A stretch of DNA of 58,921 bases from Prochlorothrix hollandica PCC 9006 = CALU 1027 (GTDB lineage Bacteria > Cyanobacteriota > Cyanobacteriia > Prochlorotrichales > Prochlorotrichaceae), in contig NZ_KB235941.1 of the NCBI RefSeq assembly GCF_000332315.1, forward strand, positions 88,654 through 147,574, written 5' to 3'. A program made the position numbers and the translations under genes. Below are positions 1 to 7,666 of this stretch, one piece after another (position 1 is the first letter of the stretch; the number at the start of each line of letters is the position of its first letter). The notes beneath the pieces were generated by a model. That model searched no databases. It was not told the origin of the DNA and saw only the letters and a program-made list of their open reading frames with translations.

Positions 1-436
1 GGTTTTTGAGTTTGACCACTTGGATCGCATCGGGATCCTCCCGATCTTCCTCGAAGACAAAATCCAGGATGCCCACGGTGTAAACGGGGTCTAGCTTAAA
101 GTTCCACGCCCCTTTTTGGCCCTGTTCTTGGACGGGGAAACTGGCGTAGTAGACGCTGCGGTCTTTGAAGAAGTTTTGTTTAGCTTTCTGGAGTTCAACG
201 ATAAAGCGTTCCCCTTGGGGGCTGTGGCAGTAGAGGTCAAAAATGGCTTTGCGGTTGATCTCGGTGGTGCCCAGGTGTTCAGTGGGGGAGTAGGTGAGGT
301 CTTGGATTTGGTGGTGGGGCGGCAGCAGGCTGTTGAGAAGGTCGATGAGAAGGGCTTTGTTGGGTTCGGTACCGAACAGTTTTTTGAAGCCGAAATCAGT
401 GAGGGGGTTGAGGTAGCGATCGGGGATGCCGTTCAT
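1..436 (-). CDS. Rpn-family nuclease/putative transposase, copy 1 (partial, runs off the left edge)
   Basis: This is the N-terminal half of a PD-(D/E)XK nuclease of the Rpn (recombination-promoting nuclease, PDDEXK_2) type. The frame reads from ATG at 436 leftwards off the window, so the 3' end is unseen. The N-terminus MNGIPDRYLNPLTDFGFKKL is the family signature (RYLNPLTDFGFKKLFG), followed by the nuclease core with 'IVELQ'. The DNA is almost identical to the next gene (offset 894 bp); I count about two substitutions over the 436 bp. It is the first of three head-to-tail copies. Rpn proteins are linked to RecA-independent recombination in E. coli and to phage defence; the role here is inferred from family only. 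No clear Shine-Dalgarno is visible before the ATG. Confidence 0.85.
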   Translation of the reverse strand, partial: MNGIPDRYLNPLTDFGFKKLFGTEPNKALLIDLLNSLLPPHHQIQDLTYSPTEHLGTTEINRKAIFDLYCHSPQGERFIVELQKAKQNFFKDRSVYYASFPVQEQGQKGAWNFKLDPVYTVGILDFVFEEDREDPDAIQVVKLKN

Positions 437-472
437 GGTGATAGAGGGGGTGAGGATTGCTGAGTTCTAAGG

Positions 473-1330
473 CTATGGGTCTAGGTTGGCGATCGCCCGA
501 TCGATGTCAGCCTGGGAAAATCCGGCGGCTTCCATCCCACGGATCAGGGCAGCGATGGTTTCGGCACGGCCTTCTTCCCTACCTTTGGCGCGGCCTTCTT
601 CCCAGCCTTCTTCCCGCGCCGTATCGACGACATTATTGAGGTCCCAGTAGTGTTTGAGACTTTCCCGGTAGGCCACCTGCTCCAGGGGGTCGAATTGGGC
701 CACTTCGGCGGCGGTGAAGAGTTCGCTAAAGACTGATTCCTGGAGGTTCTGGGGTTGATCTAGCAAATGGGACAGGGATTTGAGGAGGAACAGCCATTTA
801 TCGGTGTGGGTTTGGAGTTGGTCGAGGGATTTGGTGAACTTAGGTAGTTCGATGTAGATGAAGGTCAGTTTTTCGTAGAAGGTTTTGCAGTGTTGGTTTT
901 TGAGTTTGACCACTTGGATCGCATCGGGATCCTCCCGATCTTCCTCGAAGACAAAATCCAGGATGCCCACGGTGTAAACGGGGTCTAGCTTAAAGTTCCA
1001 CGCCCCTTTTTGGCCCTGTTCTTGGACGGGGAAACTGGCGTAGTAGACGCTGCGGTCTTTGAAGAAGTTTTGTTTAGCTTTCTGGAGTTCAACGATAAAG
1101 CGTTCCCCTTGGGGGCTGTGGCAGTAGAGGTCAAAAATGGCTTTGCGGTTGATTTCGGTGGTGCCCAGGTGTTCGGTGGGGGAGTAGGTGAGGTCTTGGA
1201 TTTGGTGGTGGGGCGGCAGCAGGCTGTTGAGAAGGTCGATGAGAAGGGCTTTGTTGGGTTCGGTACCGAACAGTTTTTTGAAGCCGAAATCAGTGAGGGG
1301 GTTGAGGTAGCGATCGGGGATGCCGTTCAT
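473..1330 (-). CDS. Rpn-family nuclease/putative transposase, copy 2
   Basis: A complete 285-residue Rpn/PDDEXK_2 protein. The N-terminal half carries the signature RYLNPLTDFGFKKLFG and the PD-(D/E)XK core: 'IFDLYCHSPQGERFIVELQ' supplies the D and the ExQ in place of ExK, common in this family. A helical middle follows, then a charged low-complexity stretch rich in EGR/EEG (about residues 235-255), and a tail ending in QADIDRAIANLDP. The expected role is Mg-dependent DNA cleavage. It lies between two near-identical copies, with 36 bp to the copy 1 start and 44 bp to the copy 3 stop, which implies recent tandem duplication. It could be one transcription unit. The glutamine in the catalytic motif means activity should not be assumed. 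Confidence 0.88.
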   Translation of the reverse strand: MNGIPDRYLNPLTDFGFKKLFGTEPNKALLIDLLNSLLPPHHQIQDLTYSPTEHLGTTEINRKAIFDLYCHSPQGERFIVELQKAKQNFFKDRSVYYASFPVQEQGQKGAWNFKLDPVYTVGILDFVFEEDREDPDAIQVVKLKNQHCKTFYEKLTFIYIELPKFTKSLDQLQTHTDKWLFLLKSLSHLLDQPQNLQESVFSELFTAAEVAQFDPLEQVAYRESLKHYWDLNNVVDTAREEGWEEGRAKGREEGRAETIAALIRGMEAAGFSQADIDRAIANLDP

Positions 1331-1374
1331 GGTGATAGAGGGGGTGAGGATTGCTGTAATGCTGGGATTTCAGG

Positions 1375-2256
1375 TTATGGGTCTAGGTTGGCGATCGCCC
1401 GATCGATGTCAGCCTGGGAAAATCCGGCGGCTTCCATCCCACGGATCAGGGCAGCGATGGTTTCGGCACGGCCTGCTTCCCGACCTTCTTCCCGGCCTTT
1501 GACGCGGCCTTCTTCCCAGCCTTCTTCCCAGCCTTCGTCCCGCGCCGTATCGACGACATTATTCAAATCCCAGTAGTGTTTGAGACTTTCCCGGTAGGCT
1601 ACCTGCTCCAGGGGGTCGAATTGGGCCACTTCGGCGGCGGTGAAGAGTTCGCTAAAGACTGATTCCTGGAGGTTCTGGGGTTGATCCAGCAGATGGGACA
1701 GGGATTTGAGGAGGAACAGCCATTTATCGGTGTGGGTTTGGAGTTGGTCGAGGGATTTGGTGAATTTAGGTAGTTCGATGTAGATGAAGGTGAGTTTTTC
1801 ATAGAAGGTTTTGCAGTGTTGGTTTTTGAGTTTGACCACTTGGATCGCATCGGGATCCTCCCGATCTTCCTCGAAGACAAAATCCAGGATGCCCACGGTG
1901 TAAACGGGGTCTAGCTTAAAGTTCCACGCCCCTTTTTGGCCCTGTTCTTGGACGGGGAAACTGGCGTAGTAGACGCTGCGGTCTTTGAAGAAGTTTTGTT
2001 TGGCTTTTTGCAGTTCGACGATAAAGCGCTCCCCTTGGGGGCTGTGGCAGTAGAGGTCAAAAATGGCTTTGCGGTTGATTTCGGTGGTGCCCAGGTGTTC
2101 GGTGGGGGAGTAGGTGAGGTCTTGGATTTGGTGGTGGGGCGGCAGCAGGCTGTTGAGAAGGTCGATGAGAAGGGCTTTGTTGGGTTCGGTGCCGAACAGT
2201 TTTTTGAAGCCGAAGTCGGTGAGGGGGTTGAGGTAGCGATCGGGGATGCCGTTCAT
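1375..2256 (-). CDS. Rpn-family nuclease/putative transposase, copy 3
   Basis: The third tandem Rpn/PDDEXK_2 gene, 293 residues when started at the ATG at 2256. The frame stays open upstream to 2391, but that extension is proline-rich, overlaps the methyltransferase gene and has no match in the other copies. MNGIPDRYLNPLTDFGFKKL is identical to copies 1 and 2, so 2256 is the start. The protein differs from copy 2 mainly by an eight-residue expansion in the acidic/basic EEGWEEGR repeat before the C-terminus, and by scattered third-position substitutions. It is the most diverged copy, so probably the oldest or the parent of the array. Upstream 2257-2359 holds no clear promoter. Confidence 0.87.
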   Translation of the reverse strand: MNGIPDRYLNPLTDFGFKKLFGTEPNKALLIDLLNSLLPPHHQIQDLTYSPTEHLGTTEINRKAIFDLYCHSPQGERFIVELQKAKQNFFKDRSVYYASFPVQEQGQKGAWNFKLDPVYTVGILDFVFEEDREDPDAIQVVKLKNQHCKTFYEKLTFIYIELPKFTKSLDQLQTHTDKWLFLLKSLSHLLDQPQNLQESVFSELFTAAEVAQFDPLEQVAYRESLKHYWDLNNVVDTARDEGWEEGWEEGRVKGREEGREAGRAETIAALIRGMEAAGFSQADIDRAIANLDP

Positions 2257-2359
2257 GGTGAAACTGGGGGAAGGGGTGTTTTTTATTATGCAAGGGGGGT
2301 TAGGGGGTGGGTTTGCGGGCAGTGGCGATCTAGTGGCCGGGTGGGCCGTGGGGGATGGG

Positions 2360-3199
2360 TTATGCGGGGTTTTCAAAAAACGGTTTTTCAAAGAAAATTA
2401 AATGCTGCTGGGGCAAACTCTCATCGGTTTTGAGCCAGTGGAAACCTAAAAACTCCAGTTCTTTTTTAACCTGGACTTCACTCATTTTATGGAGACCTTT
2501 GATGGGGACAAAGGGATCCTCGGCCCGATATTCCGCCAAGACGACGCGGCCTCCTGGCTTGAGGGCGATGGCGATCGCCGCCATCATTTCCTGGGGGTAA
2601 GCAAATTCATGGTAGGCATCCACCAGCAACACCAGATCGACACTGGCGGCAGGTAACCGGGGATCCTGATCCGTCCCCAGGATCGATCGCACATTGTCGA
2701 TACCCAACTCCTGTTGCAACGCCCCCAGTATCTCCAGCATTTCCGGCTGGACATCCACCGCCCACACTTGGCCCTGGGGCACCTGGGCCGCAAGGCGAAA
2801 GGTCAGGTAACCGGTGCCCGCCCCAATGTCCGCCACCTGATCCGTGGGCTGGAGACCTAACTGCTGCACCAAAACCTGGGGCTGCTCTTGCCAAAGACGG
2901 CTGGGGCGTTCGAGCCAGCCAGCCCCCCGGTGGCCCATCACCTGGGCAATTTCCCGCCCTTGGTAAAAGCGGCCAATGCCGTCGGGGTGGTGGATGGGGC
3001 GGGTCACATAGGCGGCGGGGTCACCGGGGGCGATGGGCACCTCAAGCCAGACCCAGGGCAGCACCACCAGGGCTAAAAAGAGGCCCAGGGCGATCGCCCA
3101 GCGGGAACTCCGTAGAATTGCCAATTTACGCAGGGGACTCCCATCAGGCACAGTAGGTAGGTTCATAGGGTCGGGCGATCGCTGAAAGGGTTTAGCCAT
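2360..3199 (-). CDS. Membrane-anchored class I SAM-dependent methyltransferase
   Basis: A 279-residue protein. One hydrophobic segment near residues 32-52 (WAIALGLFLALVVLPWVWL) follows a positively charged N-terminus, suggesting a signal anchor. A class I methyltransferase fold begins around residue 105: motif I is VADIGAGTGYLT (SAM-binding GxGxG), the acidic motif II residue follows in WAVDVQPEM, and a motif IV region is LVLLVDAYHEF. The substrate is unknown; similar proteins are annotated only as SAM-dependent methyltransferases. It is the upstream neighbour of the Rpn cluster on the same strand (103 bp to copy 3) but functionally unrelated. The start ATG at 3199 is the first in frame; a later methionine (residue 12) is an alternative. 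Confidence 0.85.
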   Translation of the reverse strand: MAKPFQRSPDPMNLPTVPDGSPLRKLAILRSSRWAIALGLFLALVVLPWVWLEVPIAPGDPAAYVTRPIHHPDGIGRFYQGREIAQVMGHRGAGWLERPSRLWQEQPQVLVQQLGLQPTDQVADIGAGTGYLTFRLAAQVPQGQVWAVDVQPEMLEILGALQQELGIDNVRSILGTDQDPRLPAASVDLVLLVDAYHEFAYPQEMMAAIAIALKPGGRVVLAEYRAEDPFVPIKGLHKMSEVQVKKELEFLGFHWLKTDESLPQQHLIFFEKPFFENPA

Positions 3200-3222
3200 G
3201 GGTTCTATACTCCTCCCAAATC

Positions 3223-3325
3223 TACAGCAACCCTAAATCAGTTGTAAGGATCTCGATGGCTGAAACCCTTGGTGTGGTGTGCCTCCTCCGAGGGCACACC
3301 ACACGACCCATTTCGGACTGCTGTA
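3223..3325. repeat. MITE-like element, family A, full-length copy 1
   Basis: A 103-bp element beginning TACAGCAACCCTAAATCAG and ending in GGACTGCTGTA, which gives imperfect terminal inverted repeats bounded by TA. The centre holds a hairpin (GTGGTGTGC / GCACACCAC). It lies between the methyltransferase and nucleoside hydrolase genes. Five other copies in this window have exactly the same length. A TA target duplication is suggested, as for Tc1/mariner-IS630-type MITEs; this is inference. Confidence 0.85.
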
Positions 3326-3420
3326 GCTCCTGCCAAATCTAATTTTACTCAACCCCCCACCAACCCATTCTGGAACGGCTGGTTGACGGACAACAGGCAG
3401 CGTCACGACCCCATGGGTTA

Positions 3421-3519
3421 GGGCACCTCGATTAATTGGGTTGGGCGGTTTCGCCGCCCAACCCACCCCCTATGCTTGCGTTGGTACAGGGGCGATAATT
3501 TGGATTTTTCGAGGTGACC
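3421..3519. repeat. MITE-like element, family B, full-length copy 1
   Basis: A 99-bp element with ends GGGCACCTCGA and TCGAGGTGACC (imperfect inverted repeats) and an internal GGGCGG/CCGCCC hairpin. Equal-length copies lie at 38187-38285 and 46757-46855. A fourth copy near 57.6 kb is interrupted by the tnpB element. Confidence 0.85.
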
Positions 3520-3605
3520 GTTAAAAGGTTTAGATTTGGCATTGGCTGAATACTCCTCATTGTTTCGATCCCGTTTCCTATGGCAGCAGCCCTAAATCAA
3601 CTACC

Positions 3606-4541
3606 ATGAGCCATCCCAAACCGATCATTATTGACTGTGATCCCGGCATTGATGATGCTGTGGCCCTATTTTTAGCCATGGCCTTGGATTCCCTGGATGT
3701 CAAAGCCATTATCACCGTCGCGGGCAATATGCCTTTGGCAGTGACTGAACGCAATGCCCGGTGTCTGGTGGAGTTAGCCCAGCGATCGCAGGTGAAGGTC
3801 TATGGGGGCTGTCCCCGTCCCCTGTTGCGATCGCCCCTGTTTGCCCGCCATGTCCATGGGGACAATGGTTTGGGGGGGCTGCTGCTGCCGGATCCCCAGG
3901 TGCCTCTCCAGCCGACCCATGGGGTGACGGCCCTGATTGAGATTTTGCGCCAATCCCCGGAGCCGGTGTCGTTGGCGACTTTGGGACCCCTGACGAACCT
4001 GGCGGTGGCCCTGGTGCAAGCCCCGGACATTGCCCCCGCGATCGCCGAGATTGTGATCATGGGGGGAGCGATGCGGGCGGGTAATGTCACGCCGTCGGCG
4101 GAGTTTAATTTCTATGCGGACCCCCACGCGGCCCAGATCGTGATGGATAGCGGTATCCCCCTGACCCTCATTGGCCTGGATGTGACCCATCAGGTGATTG
4201 CCACTCCGCCCCGCCTGGAACGCATTCGCCAACTCCAGAATCCGGTGGCCCAAGCGGTGGTGGAGATGGTGAGCCGCTATGGTTCGACGGATCAGCAGGT
4301 GCTGGGGTTAGTGGGACCGCCTCTCCATGATCCCTGTGTCATTGCCTATCTGGTGCAGCCGGATCTGTTTGAAACAAAACCGGGTTATGTGGCGATCGAA
4401 ACCGCTAGTGATTTGAATCTGGGGCGCAGTGTGGTGGATTTCCAAGGACTGATGGGACACCTCCCCAACGCCACTGTTGCCCTCAGTATCGATTCGGTGG
4501 GCTTCTATGAGCTGCTCTTGGAAGCGCTGTCGTTATATTGA
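3606..4541 (+). CDS. Inosine-uridine preferring nucleoside hydrolase family protein
   Basis: A 311-residue protein of the IUNH superfamily, which cleaves the N-glycosidic bond of nucleosides to ribose and base (salvage). The diagnostic N-terminal calcium-binding motif DCDPGIDDAVAL is at residues 10-21. Further family motifs are the ATLGPLTNLA region, EIVIMGGAMRAGNVTPSAEFN (G-G and AEFN ligands) and HDPCVIAYL near the C-terminus, with the catalytic region histidine/aspartate. Length is typical. Nucleobase specificity cannot be read. It stands alone on the plus strand between two repeat-filled gaps. The start ATG at 3606 directly precedes the conserved N-terminus; no strong ribosome-binding site is apparent. 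Confidence 0.93.
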   Translation: MSHPKPIIIDCDPGIDDAVALFLAMALDSLDVKAIITVAGNMPLAVTERNARCLVELAQRSQVKVYGGCPRPLLRSPLFARHVHGDNGLGGLLLPDPQVPLQPTHGVTALIEILRQSPEPVSLATLGPLTNLAVALVQAPDIAPAIAEIVIMGGAMRAGNVTPSAEFNFYADPHAAQIVMDSGIPLTLIGLDVTHQVIATPPRLERIRQLQNPVAQAVVEMVSRYGSTDQQVLGLVGPPLHDPCVIAYLVQPDLFETKPGYVAIETASDLNLGRSVVDFQGLMGHLPNATVALSIDSVGFYELLLEALSLY

Positions 4542-4574
4542 GTCGATCGTAGTGAGTCGATCGTGGTGTCGATC

Positions 4575-4834
4575 GTAGGTTGGGTTGAGCCTGCAACTAG
4601 TCTAGGCTCATTTCCACAACCTCACGGGGCGAAACCCAACGGAGCAAGTTGTAGATTGCCCATTTCCACAACCTCACGGGGCGCAACCCAACGGAGTAAG
4701 TTGTAGGTTGCTTGTTGGGTTTCGTTCCTCTTAGCCAATTTACGGGAAGTATTCATGGGCACAACCTCACGGGGTGAAACCCAATGGGGCACTTGTAGGT
4801 TGCTTGTTGGGTTTCGTTCCTCTACCCAACCTAC
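4575..4834. repeat. Repeat family C (GTAGGTTGGGTT inverted-repeat element), expanded copy
   Basis: The ends are GTAGGTTGGGTTGAG and CTACCCAACCTAC, inverted to each other. Between them the block 'CACAACCTCACGGGG..GAAACCCAACGG' followed by 'TAGGTTGC' recurs three times, so this copy is internally duplicated. It separates the nucleoside hydrolase from the end of the vWA/DGR-target gene. Confidence 0.75.
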
Positions 4835-4897
4835 GAGATTGGTTCAGGTATACTATATGGTCGCAAAAAAAATGAAGAGGGCAAGAGGGCAAGAAGG

Positions 4898-7666
4898 TTA
4901 AAGGGCAAGAGTCCTGGGCGCGGGGCAGGCCACACGAAAACCGAGCCTGTAGTCCCGCAAGACGCGCGAATGGAGGCTCCGATAGGCAGAACGGCAATTC
5001 CTCGGATCATCCTTCCAAGAGCCACCTTTTATTACTTTTTTAGTAGTACGATTGTTCTTGTCTAGCCAAGCACTGCCATCCTCTGGTGCCCCCTGATAAT
5101 TCCTATGCCAGTCGTCCTGGCACCACTCCCAGACATTACCGTGCATATCCAATAGCCCCCAAGCATTCGCCCCCCTCAAAGACCCCACAGGGGTCGTTTG
5201 CTGCCGAAACTGCCCCCTTTGACCCAGACTATAGGTAGCGCCATTATAGTTGGCCACATCAGTGTTTAAGGTGTCGCCAAAGTGGAAGGGGGTGATCGTT
5301 CCCGCTCGGCAGGCATATTCCCACTGGGCCTCGCTGGAGAGACCATAGTCCCGTTGGAACCGTTGACGCAGGCGGGCACAGAATTCTACCGCATCTTTCC
5401 AGGACACCTGCTCTACCGGATGATTAGCGCCTTTGAACCGGGAAGGGTCGGGGTCCAGGTTTTGGGTCACCTGATCCCAGCGGGCCACAATGCGCCATTG
5501 GGCCTGGGTAATGGGGTAGCGGCCCAGGTAGAAGGAGGACACACTGACACGATGCTGGGAGTATTCATCGCCGTATGACCGTGCCTCGGTCCTAGGGGCA
5601 CCCATCAGGAACTCACCACCGGGGATGGCGATCATTTCAAGTTCGGCAAGCTGTTCAGGATTATTTTCATGAATTAGGGTTTCAATAAAGCCGGTGGTGC
5701 TAGCCCCATAGCGTTCTCGATCGCTGCCGTCGGGGTTGAGGGTAACGACGGTGTAGTTGAACTGGGTGGGTTGGGTGCCGGGAAGGGGAGCAGGGAGGCG
5801 GTCTGTGGGGAGTGGTTCTTCAACGAGTTGGGCAACGGTATAATCTGTGGTCTCAAGGGGGAGTGCGTCATTCTCCCAAACACCCCAGATGACTTCTAAG
5901 GGTTCAAACGTAAGACTACTATCAGCGTCTGTTGCCACACCTGCTGGGGTTTGTGCCGTCAGCCGATCGGCGATCGTCTCAAAATCGCTCCCCAATCCCC
6001 GCAGAATCTTACCAGTAACCGTTGCAAAGGCTTGGAAAAACTCAGTTTCCGATGAATCTTGCCCGTTACTAGGGGTTTTCAGTAACGCGCGGAACTCCTG
6101 CACCGATTTCCCTAAGCCCTGGGCCACATACAACGAGACCCGGTTCAACACATCTTGGGTTTCTAGGAACGACCCCGATCGCAGCCGCTCCCGCACCGCC
6201 TCATCCACCAACTCATAGGCAATGCGTTCTGCATTCTCAAAATTAGGGGTATCCCGGCCACTGACCTTGAGCAAGCCGCTCATAAACACTTCCGCAAAGT
6301 GTACCGTGCGGGCCTGGGGCAACATGGCACGTCGAATCAGCCGGACAATGGGCAAGGTAATCACGGGGGCCGCCGTCAGCAGGGTTGCCAACTCGCGGGA
6401 TAGGGGAGAAGCCCGCAGAATAAACGTATCAAGGCGATCGCCCACGGAGGGCCGCTGGGCTGAGGATGGAGCCGGAGCCAGGGTCGCCGGGGAGGCATCC
6501 CAGACTATCCCCAAGGTTCTCTGGCGGCGATCGCCCGACAGCACCCCAGCCCAACGCCCCAACGCCTGGGGATCGAGGGGCACCACTGGCATATAGGGGA
6601 CATCGGGGACATCGGCCTGCCCCTGGGCTGCATCGAGGCGGGGCTGATCCCACACCGACAGCACTGTCGGCTTCAGGGTACTGTTGGGGGTATCGGCGGT
6701 CTTGGCTTGGAACTCCACGGTGATCGATCTGGCTAGGGCCGTGCGAGACCACAGCCGTTCTGGGAAAACCTGAAACACCACTGTCGGTAAGGTCTTTGCC
6801 CATACCCCCACTAAGGCCCGCATTTGGCCATTGTGCCAACCTGCCCCCACACAATCGCTGAGAATGACCACCAGACGGCGACGATCGCCCGTCAACAGCT
6901 CGCTGGGTTTGTGGCAGACTGTCCGGTTACGGGAGACGAAGCGAACGCCCTCCCCTTGCGGCTCCAAAAACCAGATGCGCACATCCCGAAATTGCCCATA
7001 GCGACAGAGAACACGGTGTAAATCGGCGGCGAACCGTTGCCATAGACACATGGAGGGGTGCTGATCAAAAACCAAGGCCACATCCCACCACAGCTCCTGC
7101 GCTGGCCGCAGCACCGGTTGCCAAATTCCCATCTCGGCCACACGATCCACCGTGGCCGCTTCATCTAAAATCCTCGGCTGTCCCACGTCGGCTTTCTTGG
7201 CCAGAACCCGCAGCGATCGGGCAATCTCCAAGGGATCCGCAATCCCAGAGGCATCGGGCACCGGAATAGGACGATAGTTCTCTGGGAGTACCAGAGTATT
7301 AACAGGTTCCGGCACCAGTTCTAGAGTATTAACAGGTTCCGGCACCAGTTCTAGAGTATTAACGGGTTCCGGCACCAGGTCTGCGGCGGGTGGGTCTGTA
7401 TCAGGAGGAGGCAAAAACGGGGATGTATCATCATCTTCCGCCTCGATCGCAGGATCGGTTACAGAGCGTTGTGGATCATCATCTGGGGTCTCTGGGGTCT
7501 CTGGGGGTGGCGGGTCTACGGGCCTTGCCGGGATATCAATGATCTCAGATCGGGCGATCGTCGCGGCAAACCACATCACCTCCGCAATTTCAGTGCCAGT
7601 TAACCCCTGTTGACTGAGAACAGTGGTCAGTTTCTGTAAGGCTGGGCTAAGGGTTGGAGTCGCCAC
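4898..7666 (-). CDS. vWA (SAV_2336-like) protein with C-terminal DGR-diversified FGE-sulfatase domain (target 1)
   Basis: A 922-residue multidomain protein. Residues 1-45 form a small helical domain. Residues 46-150 are an acidic/proline-rich linker with three direct repeats of LVPEPVNTLE. Residues about 185-385 are a vWA-like domain: ALVFDQHPSM resembles a degenerate MIDAS, and LVVILSDCVG is the central strand. A helical region follows, then an FGE-sulfatase/C-type-lectin-like domain from about 665 to the end ([29 protein letters not shown]). The last 37 residues are variable repeat VR1. The gene overlaps the upstream moxR gene by one base (ATG/stop), so the two are translationally coupled. 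The likely role is the vWA partner of the MoxR ATPase, with a hypervariable ligand-binding tip. It lacks obvious FGE catalytic cysteines, so the domain probably binds rather than oxidises. The domain calls are solid; the function is inferred from family. Confidence 0.9.
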   Translation of the reverse strand: MATPTLSPALQKLTTVLSQQGLTGTEIAEVMWFAATIARSEIIDIPARPVDPPPPETPETPDDDPQRSVTDPAIEAEDDDTSPFLPPPDTDPPAADLVPEPVNTLELVPEPVNTLELVPEPVNTLVLPENYRPIPVPDASGIADPLEIARSLRVLAKKADVGQPRILDEAATVDRVAEMGIWQPVLRPAQELWWDVALVFDQHPSMCLWQRFAADLHRVLCRYGQFRDVRIWFLEPQGEGVRFVSRNRTVCHKPSELLTGDRRRLVVILSDCVGAGWHNGQMRALVGVWAKTLPTVVFQVFPERLWSRTALARSITVEFQAKTADTPNSTLKPTVLSVWDQPRLDAAQGQADVPDVPYMPVVPLDPQALGRWAGVLSGDRRQRTLGIVWDASPATLAPAPSSAQRPSVGDRLDTFILRASPLSRELATLLTAAPVITLPIVRLIRRAMLPQARTVHFAEVFMSGLLKVSGRDTPNFENAERIAYELVDEAVRERLRSGSFLETQDVLNRVSLYVAQGLGKSVQEFRALLKTPSNGQDSSETEFFQAFATVTGKILRGLGSDFETIADRLTAQTPAGVATDADSSLTFEPLEVIWGVWENDALPLETTDYTVAQLVEEPLPTDRLPAPLPGTQPTQFNYTVVTLNPDGSDRERYGASTTGFIETLIHENNPEQLAELEMIAIPGGEFLMGAPRTEARSYGDEYSQHRVSVSSFYLGRYPITQAQWRIVARWDQVTQNLDPDPSRFKGANHPVEQVSWKDAVEFCARLRQRFQRDYGLSSEAQWEYACRAGTITPFHFGDTLNTDVANYNGATYSLGQRGQFRQQTTPVGSLRGANAWGLLDMHGNVWEWCQDDWHRNYQGAPEDGSAWLDKNNRTTKKVIKGGSWKDDPRNCRSAYRSLHSRVLRDYRLGFRVACPAPRTLAL
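4907..5025 (-). repeat. DGR variable repeat VR1
   Basis: 119 bp aligning without gaps to the template at 12939-13057, at the extreme 3' end of the vWA gene. By hand I count about 11 substitutions at template adenines and three at non-adenines: AAC to AAG, AAT to TTG (third base) and AAC to AGG (third base). The GC-rich 3' part (GTGGCCTGCCCCGCGCCCAG) is invariant and is followed by G where the template has C, the expected IMH/IMH* difference. Confidence 0.93.

Noticed and set aside
1375-2391. Longer N-terminus for Rpn copy 3
   Set aside because: The added 45 residues overlap the methyltransferase gene, are proline-rich and absent from copies 1 and 2.
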